DNA of 23,719 nucleotides from Amoeboradix gromovi (GCA_018985225.1 JADGIF010000067.1:1-23719), one strand, 5' to 3'; shown: positions 6,616 through 15,863, counted from the stretch's first letter. Made by a program: numbers and translations. The notes: a model not told the origin generated them from the letters alone.

Positions 6616-8475
6616 TTATTTAATCCATTTTATCAAATCGTTTCTTCGCAAAAGTCCCTTAAACTCACCCTTTTCAAGTACAACTATATACTGCAATCCT
6701 AATCTTTGGAAAAGCCTTAATACTTGCTCCATTTTATAATCAACACCAACCGTAATTGGAGTCAGGTTGATCCATGGTCTCATTATTATTCCATCTCCAC
6801 CAGAATCGAAAAACACCCTTTTATTTTCACTGAAGTAACTCAGCCCTTGTAACACGTCATCTTTATATAGAATGCCTATGAATTTGCTTTTACTATTAAT
6901 TATCGGGAATACAAATTCGTCCCCATTTAGCACCTCATACAAGTCATTCAAGTATATCCCATCTGGTATAGCTGTTATATTACTGACCATGATCTGCCCA
7001 ATCTTCACCGCACTGGAAATCTCTAATTTGTTGTCTATGTATGGATAATTCAAGTGTTTTATAAACTCCAGTGTTAATCCATTTTTGATAAAGTAATCCG
7101 ATGCATACTTACTGCTTGTAACTGCTATTAGCATGGGTATTACATAGTTGAGTTTTCCAGAGAGTTCCATCATTATTATAATGGTAGAAACAGTCAACTT
7201 AGTAACTCCAGTAAAGAATGCAGCGCTGCCAATTAGCGCATACAGTCCTGGTGTTATGCATTCGTCTGTATCCAACACGCATGAATGAAAATAGAGGGGT
7301 ATAATGTTTTTTAAATATCCAACTAGTATTCCAATAATCCTACCATAAATAGCCCCGCTAGTCATTATCGCCACATAATAACCACCAGGAAAGTGTCCGT
7401 ACGTTGTCAATGTACTAGCGTATATAATAGCAAATGCCATCAACAGAGTCAGCATATAATCGTTATCACACAGCAACAAATAATCACTCTCACGGCATTC
7501 CTTAAATAAGTGGCTCATAACAAAAAAAGGATTTAAAATAGTAAATTTATTAAAATATCCAACCATGTTTAATGTGACTAAATGTACAACCATGTATAAG
7601 TTACCATTCATTTCCATTTTAGCCCTAATTTTTATGACTTTCATATTCAATATAATAAACGTAGATCCCAAAACTCCACCCACGATTCCTAGTATAACAA
7701 AGAATGGTATCTCAAATGAATGCCAATCTCTATCCCAGTTAACTGTAAATGTGTTAGGATTGGGGTTCATAAATTTGGATATTGTTGTTGCCATAAAACA
7801 GCCAATAAATGATTTCAATAGCACGCTAATCGGAAAATGAAATGAAGCTTCTTCTAATGAGAATAGAATGCCACCCATATTGCTATTGAAACCAATAGAT
7901 ATTCCAATAGCGCAAGCAACACTTAACATTGAACGAATAGTTGCTTCGTTCTTAATATCAAGGTATTTGGATATATAGCTAAAAATACTGCAGGAAGTAT
8001 GTACCAGTACCTCTTGGTAGGATAAATATAGTCCGCTTGAGATAACAAACAACGCACTTTGCGATTTAAATAACGCTGTTTTTAAATTTAGATAATTTTT
8101 AATGGTATATCCACTAAGTATTACTTTTAATTGGGGCAATCCGCTTCCTACTAATAAAATATTGTTTTTCATAAATATAATGCCTATAACTCCCAATACT
8201 ACAGCAATAATTATATACAGAATAAAATGAATAACAGGATTGCTAGAATATAATGTAAAGTCTGAGCAAACAGGTAGCCCGTTGCAACATTTACGGTGAT
8301 TTAAATACCATGTAGTGCAATACCCAATTTTAAGACTATTCATCCACTCTAGAACGATCAAATTAGTACTGCTGACTAATCCAACTACTACACTGCCCAA
8401 TACTACCAGTAATGTGGTATCTTTATGGTGTAGGTACGATAATTGCCACTGCTGGAGCCAGTCAATGGTACGCAT
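6616..8475 (-). CDS. CLC-family chloride channel/transporter with two CBS domains (Gef1-like)
   Basis: The 619-residue protein starts at ATG 8475. The membrane domain (about residues 20-465) has GSGLPQLKVILSGY (filter Ser kept), GGILFSLEEASFHF, TVNWDRDW, GAIYGRIIG and GVTKLTVSTIIIMMEL. The C-terminal CBS pair spans about 495-619. The closest pattern I know is yeast Gef1, a Golgi/endosomal Cl- transporter. Two pore motifs are altered. The usual GKEGP is SYQEV, so the gating Glu aligns with Gln. The usual G.FVPSM is GYYVAIM. The second Glu of LEE, the proton-pathway glutamate of exchangers, is present. The protein may be uncoupled or channel-like; that is inference. Confidence 0.93.
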   Translation of the reverse strand: MRTIDWLQQWQLSYLHHKDTTLLVVLGSVVVGLVSSTNLIVLEWMNSLKIGYCTTWYLNHRKCCNGLPVCSDFTLYSSNPVIHFILYIIIAVVLGVIGIIFMKNNILLVGSGLPQLKVILSGYTIKNYLNLKTALFKSQSALFVISSGLYLSYQEVLVHTSCSIFSYISKYLDIKNEATIRSMLSVACAIGISIGFNSNMGGILFSLEEASFHFPISVLLKSFIGCFMATTISKFMNPNPNTFTVNWDRDWHSFEIPFFVILGIVGGVLGSTFIILNMKVIKIRAKMEMNGNLYMVVHLVTLNMVGYFNKFTILNPFFVMSHLFKECRESDYLLLCDNDYMLTLLMAFAIIYASTLTTYGHFPGGYYVAIMTSGAIYGRIIGILVGYLKNIIPLYFHSCVLDTDECITPGLYALIGSAAFFTGVTKLTVSTIIIMMELSGKLNYVIPMLIAVTSSKYASDYFIKNGLTLEFIKHLNYPYIDNKLEISSAVKIGQIMVSNITAIPDGIYLNDLYEVLNGDEFVFPIINSKSKFIGILYKDDVLQGLSYFSENKRVFFDSGGDGIIMRPWINLTPITVGVDYKMEQVLRLFQRLGLQYIVVLEKGEFKGLLRRNDLIKWIK

Positions 8476-8528
8476 CAAGGAGAACCTGATGCCGATCGCC
8501 AGTTAGTGTAATGATATAGAATAATTTA

Positions 8529-8738
8529 CTATTTAACCTCCGGCAGGATTATACAGATGTTGCTTCCGTTTAGCAAAATGTCACCAATATCATTGTCGTC
8601 CTTTGCATCCTCTAAAATACAGTTGACAAACTCATCGAAACTTTTAAGAATTCCTGTGATTTCGTAATTGTTGCGCATTATTATCTTTACTCTTTTGTCA
8701 ATAGCTTTGTCCAACAGTTCTAATGGTGCTGCATTCAT
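8529..8738 (-). CDS. LSM5: U6 snRNA-associated Sm-like protein LSm5
   Basis: LSm5 is a subunit of the LSm1-7 and LSm2-8 rings that bind the 3' ends of deadenylated mRNA and U6 RNA. The 69-residue protein starts at ATG 8738; the earlier open codons have no ATG. It has APLELLDKAIDKRVKIIM at the N-terminal helix and first strand, Sm1 with ITGILKSFDEFVNCILED (F-D-x-F-V-N matches LSm5), and Sm2 with ILLNGSNICIILP. It is shorter than human LSm5 through a short N-terminus and a reduced loop between Sm1 and Sm2. With LSM4 and SF3A2 it is the third RNA-processing gene in the first 9 kb. Confidence 0.92.
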   Translation of the reverse strand: MNAAPLELLDKAIDKRVKIIMRNNYEITGILKSFDEFVNCILEDAKDDNDIGDILLNGSNICIILPEVK

Positions 8739-8751
8739 TTGGTTCAAGGAG

Positions 8752-9096
8752 TTAAAATCTCAAATAAAGTAACGAAACCAGCTCTGCATAAAGTAGACTT
8801 TGGTCAAAAGCAGATAATAAAAAGAAAAGAGGTACAGTGGAATTCGAAATTAAAGCCACTTCATAAAGGTTACTTAACCACAACGTAAAAGTCTTATGAG
8901 ACCATTGCACTGACACTAAAATCATGATTAAGACCAGAGAATCAACAATGGTAGATATGATGCATAAATTACTTGTATTCGGGGAAGAATTTACTATGAG
9001 CATGAAGTAAATGATACAGAGAATGCGATAGAAATGATTTATAATAGCGATGCGAGTTACAGATAAAGTAAGAGCCATTTCAGCGTCCAGAACCAT
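8752..9096 (-). CDS. Small hydrophobic protein with about three or four membrane segments
   Basis: The ORF of 114 codons starts with ATG at 9096 and ends 13 bp before the LSM5 start on the same strand. Hydrophobic segments lie at about residues 14-36, 44-64, 80-97 and 100-112. I recognise no family motif. No competing ORF overlaps it and its placement in a tightly packed region fits a gene, but chance ORFs in AT-rich DNA can also be hydrophobic. Treat as probable, function unknown. Confidence 0.5.
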   Translation of the reverse strand: MVLDAEMALTLSVTRIAIINHFYRILCIIYFMLIVNSSPNTSNLCIISTIVDSLVLIMILVSVQWSHKTFTLWLSNLYEVALISNSTVPLFFLLSAFDQSLLYAELVSLLYLRF

Positions 9097-9343
9097 GACC
9101 AGAGATATAAATAGAATAATTAAAGAAGTCTAAAAAAGGTGCAACTGACACTGTTTATTGTTTAATTATAAGTTTGCACTTCCAGACCATAAACGCGCAG
9201 CAAGTTAGTCTCATTCGGAGTTTTGTGTGATACTAAAAGAATCAGAATTAACCGGAAAATGCCTGTATGGGCTAATATTATTAGGCAGTACCATAGGGAA
9301 ATCCCCGATTTGTGCTTGGGGCCGTTTTCGAAAACTTTGTCCC

Positions 9344-10048
9344 ATGAAAGAGATACAGCGATTGATGCCGAAGAAAGCAGATTACCGCCAAAGAGCCCAC
9401 TCAAATCCTCTAGTAGATCACGATCTTACAGTTCCGATAAAACCTTCCATGTTTAAATGGGACATGTCAAATCCACCTGACTACATAGATATAGGATGTG
9501 GTTTTGGTGGTTTAACGGTTGATCTTGCTAGAGACTTTCCTGATAAATTTATTGTAGGAATGGAGCTACGAGTTCAAGTATCGCAGTACGTAATATTGAG
9601 AATCAAAGGACTTCGAGAAATACACAAGGACACATCGCAATACATAAATTGTCAATGCATTAGGATGAATTGCATGAAATTTATGCCCAACTTTTTCAAA
9701 AAAAAGTCTATTGAGAAGATATTCATACTGTTTGCAGATCCTCATTTTAAAAAGCAAAAACACAAGCACCGAATAATCACTGTTTCTCTTCTGGCTGAAT
9801 ATGCATACATAACCAAAGTAGGAGGCATTTTGTACACTGCTACTGATGTTCTAGAACTTCATACTTGGAACTGTCGCCATTTAGATGCCTGTGCCTTGTT
9901 TGAAAAGTTGACAGAAGAAGAGGAAAATTCAGATCCCATGAAGCATTACATTTTAAATTCTACGGAAGAAGGCAAAAAAGTCAGCAGAAATGATGGCCCC
10001 AAGTACTTTGCGTTTTATCGCAGAATTGAAGATCCTGTAAATAAATGA
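9344..10048 (+). CDS. TRM8: tRNA (guanine-N7)-methyltransferase catalytic subunit (Trm8 / METTL1)
   Basis: Trm8, with its partner Trm82/WDR4, makes m7G46 in tRNA using S-adenosylmethionine. Diagnostic blocks are YRQRAHSNPLVDH near the N-terminus, the SAM-binding DIGCGFGGLTVDLA (motif I), GMELRVQVSQYV, the N.MKF.PNFF step, the catalytic FADPHFKKQKHKHRII, LLAEYAY, GGILYTATDVLELH and the C-terminal STEEGKKVSRN. I start at ATG 9344 (234 aa); ATG 9365 (MPKKADYRQ, 227 aa) is equally possible. The frame is open further upstream but without an ATG. The 247-bp region between this start and the small membrane ORF should contain a divergent promoter; I see no clear element there. Confidence 0.94.
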   Translation: MKEIQRLMPKKADYRQRAHSNPLVDHDLTVPIKPSMFKWDMSNPPDYIDIGCGFGGLTVDLARDFPDKFIVGMELRVQVSQYVILRIKGLREIHKDTSQYINCQCIRMNCMKFMPNFFKKKSIEKIFILFADPHFKKQKHKHRIITVSLLAEYAYITKVGGILYTATDVLELHTWNCRHLDACALFEKLTEEEENSDPMKHYILNSTEEGKKVSRNDGPKYFAFYRRIEDPVNK

Positions 10049-10391
10049 AAATTTTTTGAATTCAAATTAATTTTAATCGATTTAAATTGTCGCAGTCCTA
10101 AGTTACTATTCAAAATTCTTTCCGGAGACGTGTTGCATTATCCCAAAATGATGAACTTGGTAATTTACTTCAGCAACGGCAGATGTACGCACAACAGAAA
10201 GGCCATTACAGCATCCCATACTGGAGGCTAGTTTGCAGTTTTGCGGAAAGGCATTTCTGCTGCTCTCTAGGTCTAGAACATTCAAAATTCCTTTGAAGGA
10301 GGGCAACAATCTCAAAGTGCTTCTTCTACAAGGCAATTTCTTCAGTAAAATCTTAGTTTTTATGCAACATTTCAAGATCAAAAGGAAAGTA
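10049..10391. other. Spacer of about 340 bp with no convincing gene
   Basis: The two flanking genes converge, so a promoter is not expected here. A 97-codon open frame on the minus strand (10106-10399) lacks an ATG near its start, overlaps the end of CDC123 and shows no recognisable protein. Plus-strand frames are short. Base composition is less AT-biased than other spacers, so a non-coding RNA or decayed gene is possible, but I identified no family signature. Confidence 0.4.
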
Positions 10392-11120
10392 TTACTCAAA
10401 GCCTGCTTCCTTTAATTCTTCCAAGACCTGCACAATTTCAACAGCAGAATCCACGTTTTTGACATCATATGGGAAAGAATTATCTCTTTTTTTTAAAGCA
10501 ACTCGATTATGATTAGTGGCGACCTTGAAAACAATTTCGTCCTTAATATTTTCAAGATCGGTCTTGCTAAACAATCCACAACTATCCCATGATTTAGACT
10601 TTATAATTTTTACAAGTTTAGAGGAGTCTATGTATATATGCATAACTGATGACTCAAATGAAGCCATCCTCATCTTTTTACAAAATTCTACAATTATTTT
10701 CTCAATATCGCTAATAACCTCATCCTCATAGTTACAGATTATGTCAACATTCTTTTGGCTTATCGCAACTAACCTACCATGATTTATAAAGCAATAAAAT
10801 TCCATTTTTGGATCGACTTGTATAAATTGTTGCAATTCCAAAATGTCTGCCCCAGTAGTAACCTCATCCTGTAAAATTTCAGATGACTGTATCATAAGCC
10901 AAACCTCCTGAGCATCAGTGCACTCCATATTTGGAACTAGCCAAGGGCAATCTGTGGGGGCCTTTCCGTTTATTCTAGGAACTACGGCTCTGAAGCAAAG
11001 TAGGCACTTTTGAATTTGTGAAAGCAATTCAGAATCCTTGTCAAGTTCGAAAACGCCTTGTCCTGAATGCAAAAGCTCATCGGTCTCAAAGAATATCTGG
11101 CGGCTCGCTATTCGATTCAT
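10392..11120 (-). CDS. CDC123: CDC123/D123-like eIF2 assembly factor, divergent
   Basis: CDC123 is an ATP-grasp protein that promotes assembly of eIF2 alpha with gamma. The 242-residue product matches the family through PRINGKAPTDCPWLVPN (human-type PKLNWSAPRDA.WI), EVWLMIQSSEIL, MEFYCFINHGRLVAISQKN (family E.RCFV....L.GISQRD), VMHIYIDSSKLVKII and a C-terminal DVKNVDSAVEIVQVLEEL. It is shorter than typical homologues and lacks the N-terminal segment with the conserved aromatic residues. The metal-binding DFNP motif after V.LI is replaced by KSKSW, so the usual Asp and Asn are missing. Either the protein is non-catalytic, or a small intron or error hides part of it; I see no such site. ATG at 11120. 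Confidence 0.82.
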   Translation of the reverse strand: MNRIASRQIFFETDELLHSGQGVFELDKDSELLSQIQKCLLCFRAVVPRINGKAPTDCPWLVPNMECTDAQEVWLMIQSSEILQDEVTTGADILELQQFIQVDPKMEFYCFINHGRLVAISQKNVDIICNYEDEVISDIEKIIVEFCKKMRMASFESSVMHIYIDSSKLVKIIKSKSWDSCGLFSKTDLENIKDEIVFKVATNHNRVALKKRDNSFPYDVKNVDSAVEIVQVLEELKEAGFE

Positions 11121-12569
11121 GTTTCACTTGAGAACCCTACATTTGACAGCTAAATGGAATGAAAGTACTGGCTTTCTATTCGAGCGGTTGTAGTGGCTGC
11201 TCAAATTCAGTTACTTCGAGGTGTTATTGAGTAAGCATGCATACACTTCGAGTATTTTTTACTTTCTGCTATATGGTCATTGTCTACTTTTAAATGTCAA
11301 TTTTGAACATGGGTCTTCCAAATGTTATTTTGCTTTGAAGTAACATACCTTGTACACGCTTGACTATTAATGCATCATTAAACTAAGCCAGAATCTTTCT
11401 CCTTTTTATACGATAATTTCATTTTAGACCGATTGTGAATTTTTAACAATATACCGCTTGGTTATTTCTTGGATTTCACATATTCTGGTTTTGATGATTT
11501 ATGGCATATTTCATGTCAGGTTAGAGGCAGTGTATATCCTAGTTAAAGTCAATTAGAAAATCGGAGAAAGAAGGATTATGGGAATAGTAAGATTAATGTG
11601 CTTTAAATACATGATTTATTCAATTAAATGAAAACATGGGTAGCCACCGAAAACGCGAATAGTTTTTGCAAAGGCGGTACATATTTATCACCTAAAAATG
11701 TGTGAAGTGGTTCTGCTATGATGTCTACCCGTAAACATGGGTTTTATCATATTCTTATAGGTTTTCAATGATTTGAAATGCTGAAAGATGCATTCACATC
11801 CCTATCCACAACTGCATCATAGCGGATTCACATCTCACTATCACAGAAGAATGATGCACATAATTCAGAAAATTTTGCAAAAGTGTTAGAACATTGACAA
11901 CGCATTATAGTGGAAATGGGTTAGAATATCATATGTCATTGTAATTACAAGTGTTATATAATTTTGCTGATGGCTTAGAATGGAGACACACCTTCCTACC
12001 TGTAGAATTATTCGGCAAACAATGCACTTTATCAGTTGCATTACAAAATTTTCTCATGTGGGTTGCCAAGGCATTCAACTCGGTACCATAAGTCAATTAG
12101 ACTTCTGGATAAAGTAATGAAATATTCAAGATAGGATCTGTAGCAAATGTCCTAGCCCTGTCTGAATGTTACGCATGAACCTTTTCATTTCCAAGATACG
12201 ACATGTCATGCGAGAAGTGAAGGACGGTCGTTTTGAAGAGTACCAATGAGTAATATCGGATATTGTTTATAAGGCTTAATCTGGGAAAATTCCTGGCCAC
12301 AAACATAAATTCTATGACAGATATGGAAAGAAAAAACAGTGCGATACGTTCAAGGAAGTTACTCGTTATTGTGATGGAACTTGCAGGCGTAAAGTAAGGG
12401 CTATTTGCTGTATGTTGAACAAGAGTTGTTCCGCTCTCTTTTTAGAAGTAACTTGTTCTTGCTTATTCTACAGACTGAAGAGGAATTGGAGATAAAGGCT
12501 TCTCCCCTTGGCATAAGTGATAAAATATGAACCACTAGCCCCTTGTTGATTATTTCCTGAAATCGAAAG
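11121..12569. other. Gene-free stretch of about 1.45 kb upstream of aspartate kinase
   Basis: This is the longest gap in the window. No ORF with recognisable homology is visible on either strand, only short open frames broken by many stops. It sits between the divergent starts of CDC123 and aspartate kinase, so both promoters should lie in it. I found no tRNA B-box or snRNA signature and no clear match to the transposon relics. Around 12290-12470 one frame stays open for roughly 60 codons with several Cys (for example RYCDGTCRRKVRAICC), which could be the decayed end of an unrelated gene. Confidence 0.4.
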
Positions 12570-14048
12570 ATGTTTTCTGTTTCCCACATTGGCGCAGAAG
12601 ATGACTGCGGCTGGATTGTTCAAAAATATGGCGGCACAAGTGTAGGCTCTTCTGAAAGAATTAAACAAATTGTTAGTATCGTAAGTAATTCTCTTCAGTC
12701 AAATCACATTGCTGTGGTTTGTTCTGCTATGTCGCCTACAGACAAAAGCAAAGGCACTACATCGCTGCTGTTAAAATCCGTTCAAGCTTTAAATGAAGGG
12801 ATTAATTACCAGATCTACGTCGAACAAGTCAGGGCTTATCACATCAGCGAGGCTAATAATGCACTGCATGATAGTAAATATTTAGAAGAAGCCCTTAACT
12901 ACATCGAAAGCAGTTGCAACAAGTTGGCAGAGTTTTTGGATGCATTGGACATTATTTCAGAAATTTCTCCAACTTCAAAGGATATCGTTGTATCATACGG
13001 TGAGAGACTCTCTTGTAAACTGGTGTCTCTCATACTAAACAATAACAACATACCTTCAGTATATATAGGCTTAGAATCGCTAATGGAGAGATCAAAAAAG
13101 GTTGGCTATCCTATTACTCTAAATCAGCAGTTTTACGACAAAACCGGAAGACAAATGGCAAGCTTAGTATTTGAAGAGTGTTCTCGATTGGGTTATCCCA
13201 AAACCAAAGTAGTTCCTGTAGTGACAGGATACTTCGGATTTGTTCCTGGATCATTGTTAAGCGCAATTGGTCGTGGCTACAGTGATTTATGTGCAGCTTT
13301 GTTATCTGCTGGTGTGTTTGCTGAAGAACTGCAAATCTGGAAAGAAGTGGATGGAATATTTACTGCTGATCCTCGTAAAATCAAAACAGCTACCCTTGTT
13401 AAAGAGATCTCTCCAGATGAAGCTGCAGAGCTAACATATTACGGTTCAGAAGTTATTCATCCATTCACTATGGATCAGGTTATACGCAATGCTATTCCAA
13501 TTAGAATTAAAAACACTTTTAATCCTTCTGGGTGCGGTACATTAATTGTTCCCGAAGAATCTCCCAAATCACCAATTTCAACAGAAAGGAGGGGACCTAC
13601 TGCGGTTACTATTAAGGACAATATCATTCTGATGAACATAAGATCAAACCAAAAAAGTTCTGCTCATGGGTTTCTCAGCAGAATATTCCACGTCCTGGAT
13701 AAACAGGAAATAACTGTCGATTTAATATCAACATCGCAAGTTCATGTTACTCTTGCTATTCCAGAAGATCCAGAAATGGATCTACCAAAAGCTGTAGAAG
13801 AATTAGAAGTGTTTGGCCACGTTACAATAAGCCATAAACAATGCATACTAAGCATCGTTGGAAGGCAAATGAGAAGATCAGTTGGAGTCGCAGGTCAAAT
13901 GTTTAACCGCCTGGCTGCATCTGGCACCAATATTGAAATGATATCACAGGGTGCTTCAGAAATAAATATATCTTGTGTTGTGCACGAAATTGATGCATTG
14001 AAAGCGTTAGCCGCTACTCATGAGCTAATAAATCGAAATATTAAATAA
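12570..14048 (+). CDS. HOM3: Aspartate kinase, monofunctional, fungal Hom3 type
   Basis: Aspartate kinase phosphorylates L-aspartate, the first step toward threonine, methionine and (in some fungi) lysine. The 492-residue protein has the N-terminal kinase core with WIVQKYGGTSVGSS (nucleotide-binding KxGGTS), AVVCSAMSP, SYGERLSCKL, VVTGYFGF, GRGYSDLCAALLSAG, WKEVDGIFTADPRK and YYGSEVIHPFTM. Residues about 350-492 form two ACT domains (IRSNQKSSAHGFLSRIF and IVGRQMRRSVGVAGQMF...GTNIEMISQGASEINISCVV), where threonine feedback acts in fungi. There is no homoserine dehydrogenase fusion, as in yeast. The presence of this pathway argues against an extreme microsporidian-type loss of biosynthesis. Confidence 0.96.
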   Translation: MFSVSHIGAEDDCGWIVQKYGGTSVGSSERIKQIVSIVSNSLQSNHIAVVCSAMSPTDKSKGTTSLLLKSVQALNEGINYQIYVEQVRAYHISEANNALHDSKYLEEALNYIESSCNKLAEFLDALDIISEISPTSKDIVVSYGERLSCKLVSLILNNNNIPSVYIGLESLMERSKKVGYPITLNQQFYDKTGRQMASLVFEECSRLGYPKTKVVPVVTGYFGFVPGSLLSAIGRGYSDLCAALLSAGVFAEELQIWKEVDGIFTADPRKIKTATLVKEISPDEAAELTYYGSEVIHPFTMDQVIRNAIPIRIKNTFNPSGCGTLIVPEESPKSPISTERRGPTAVTIKDNIILMNIRSNQKSSAHGFLSRIFHVLDKQEITVDLISTSQVHVTLAIPEDPEMDLPKAVEELEVFGHVTISHKQCILSIVGRQMRRSVGVAGQMFNRLAASGTNIEMISQGASEINISCVVHEIDALKALAATHELINRNIK

Positions 14049-14117
14049 TTTGCAGAGCTTTTTCACGTTGCTGAATATTGCAATTTAATTTTAAATTTGT
14101 GCTATAATTTTCGAAAC

Positions 14118-14888
14118 ATGAAAGACGTTTCTGATCTTGCAAATGAAGTACGCGTTCATCCTTTAGTCTTGCTGTCAGTGGTAGACCATTTCAGAAGAGT
14201 TAATACTAAAAAGAGAGTCGTTGGTATCTTACTTGGACAGAAGTACAGTGATCATATCAATATCAGCAACTCCTTCGCTGTTCCATTTGACGAAGACAAG
14301 CATTTCTATCTCGATCATGATTACGTGTTAACGATGTTCCAAATGTTCAAAAAAATAAATGCAAAGGAACTTATTGTCGGTTGGTATCATACTGGTCCTC
14401 AGTTACATTTCAATGACTTAGAAATACACAGATGGATGCAGCATATCTGCGGAAATGGTGTGTTATGTATCATCCAACCGTTTCTGGACCATCCTATTGA
14501 TGCTTATACCTTGGTTGACAATTCCCAATTTCAGCATATTTCATCATCAATTACTAGTGAACAATCAGAAGAAATCGGTGTAGAGCACTTGCTGCGCGAT
14601 ATTTTTGAATTACAAAAAAGTCCTGTTCAATTGGATGGATTGAAAAGCAGAGTTGACAAGATCATTAATTACCTAGAATTAGTTCAAAATGGAAAGATGC
14701 CATTACAGCAAGATATCTTGGACTCAGTCCAGGAGCTGTTGCAAATGAGATATACTGTACCGGGTGATGTCAAACATGAGACGCATGATCAGCTGTTATT
14801 GGTATTTGTGGCCAGTATGAGTAGAAGTGTAATTGCGTTGCATGAACTTATTGACAACAAGCTGGGAAACATGGTTATTCATAAGTAA
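14118..14888 (+). CDS. RPN8: 26S proteasome regulatory subunit Rpn8 (PSMD7)
   Basis: Rpn8 is a non-catalytic MPN-domain subunit of the proteasome lid that pairs with the deubiquitinase Rpn11. The 256-residue protein starts at ATG 14118; a short in-frame extension upstream begins with GTG and was rejected. The MPN domain spans about residues 8-140 with VHPLVLLSVVDHFRR, RVVGILLGQ, NSFAVPFDED, VGWYHTGPQLHFNDLEIH and DAYTLVD. The JAMM metal-binding pattern is absent, as expected for Rpn8. The C-terminal half is helical for lid bundle packing. The long acidic/Lys tail of some homologues is missing. It follows aspartate kinase by 69 bp and converges on SPT3 with about 100 bp between. Confidence 0.95.
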   Translation: MKDVSDLANEVRVHPLVLLSVVDHFRRVNTKKRVVGILLGQKYSDHINISNSFAVPFDEDKHFYLDHDYVLTMFQMFKKINAKELIVGWYHTGPQLHFNDLEIHRWMQHICGNGVLCIIQPFLDHPIDAYTLVDNSQFQHISSSITSEQSEEIGVEHLLRDIFELQKSPVQLDGLKSRVDKIINYLELVQNGKMPLQQDILDSVQELLQMRYTVPGDVKHETHDQLLLVFVASMSRSVIALHELIDNKLGNMVIHK

Positions 14889-14987
14889 ATAACTTAGCAT
14901 TTCGTTGTGTTATTTCATTTATTCTTATTGCAAAATCATCTCGGACCACGACATAAAGGGTAAATTTCTTATGTAAAAAATTGGTCT

Positions 14988-15863
14988 TCAAGCCAGCAAT
15001 ATTCTTGTTCTTGCTTGCTTATATGGATGAGGATAAACCGGATGCTGCAGTTGTAAATAAGCTTCCAAAATATGCCGCTCTTCCAGCGGAGTCTGCTGAG
15101 TGTTTAACTTTGTACAGGAAAACAGACTGAATATTTCCAAATCTTCAAGCTCTCTTTTGCTTCGGGTTTCGAGAACCATTTCTTTTTCACTTTCCTTTTT
15201 GATGACAAGAGCAAATTCAGTAATTCTTCTTACCATTTCGTATCCTAAAAAACCTAATATATCAACAACATCGTCATTTGGTTTAACATCTGTTAAACTG
15301 CCCATGTTAATCCAGGTTCTGAATCTCTTTCCTTTACGATGCGAGAATGATGCTGATCTGCACTCTGAATAAAACATATATTCTTGTGCTGTCATGTCTC
15401 TTGTTTTAATATCAGCTTCTTTTAACCGCTGATTATCCTCAAAAGTCGCAATTTTATCATTTTGGTCTTCTACCTCTTCATCCTCTAAGACGTCCGTAAA
15501 TCCTTCTATATATTCCCAGGGTAGCCTGACATTCACTTTGGACTTCAACTCATCGCCATCTTCCTCCTCAATCCCTTCGGCTACTTCATCCTCATCCTTC
15601 GCATTCTTTCTCACATCCTTGTAGCTTAAATATGTCTTAATTCGCGCTACTTTTGTTTTGTCATGCTTGATTACGAATATTATATCCTCAATTCCTATAT
15701 TTCTGCTCGATCGTTGCCTACTCGCTTCGTTTGCTAGTGACACTATTTCCATTAAATGGTGTCTAACCATATCTTCTATTAACTTGGTGACTACAGGCAG
15801 TGGGTCTCTCACCTCTCCAAACACATATACCATTTGAACAATCTCTGATTGGTATTTATACAT
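14988..15863 (-). CDS. SPT3: SAGA complex subunit Spt3
   Basis: Spt3 is a SAGA subunit that contacts TBP and has two histone folds equivalent to the TAF13/TAF11 pair. The 291-residue protein has an N-terminal histone fold (YKYQSEIVQMVYVFGEV, IEDMVRHHLMEIV, then IGIEDIIFVIKHDKTKVAR), the conserved KTYLSYKDVRKNAKD, an acidic linker, then DMTAQEYMFYSECRSASF, KRFRTWINM and DVVDILGFLGYEMV for the second fold. The start is ATG 15863, matching yeast MMDKHKYRVEIQ; an earlier in-frame GTG was rejected. Relic C begins only about 45 bp upstream, so the SPT3 promoter must lie inside or beyond the relic. Confidence 0.95.
   Translation of the reverse strand: MYKYQSEIVQMVYVFGEVRDPLPVVTKLIEDMVRHHLMEIVSLANEASRQRSSRNIGIEDIIFVIKHDKTKVARIKTYLSYKDVRKNAKDEDEVAEGIEEEDGDELKSKVNVRLPWEYIEGFTDVLEDEEVEDQNDKIATFEDNQRLKEADIKTRDMTAQEYMFYSECRSASFSHRKGKRFRTWINMGSLTDVKPNDDVVDILGFLGYEMVRRITEFALVIKKESEKEMVLETRSKRELEDLEIFSLFSCTKLNTQQTPLEERHILEAYLQLQHPVYPHPYKQARTRILLA

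Noticed and set aside
9223-9456. Overlapping frame with NRKMPVW, faintly like ribosomal protein eL39 (NRPIPQW)
   Set aside because: Similarity stops after a few residues, the lysine/arginine-rich remainder of eL39 is absent, and the frame overlaps TRM8.
10106-10399. 97-codon minus-strand open frame
   Set aside because: Starts with TTG, overlaps the end of CDC123, has its first ATG late, and shows no recognisable domain.
12165-12250. Frame with MREVKDGRFEEY, resembling the C-terminus of bacterial tRNA-guanine transglycosylases
   Set aside because: Too short, interrupted by stops on both sides, and without the zinc-site cysteines expected just upstream.
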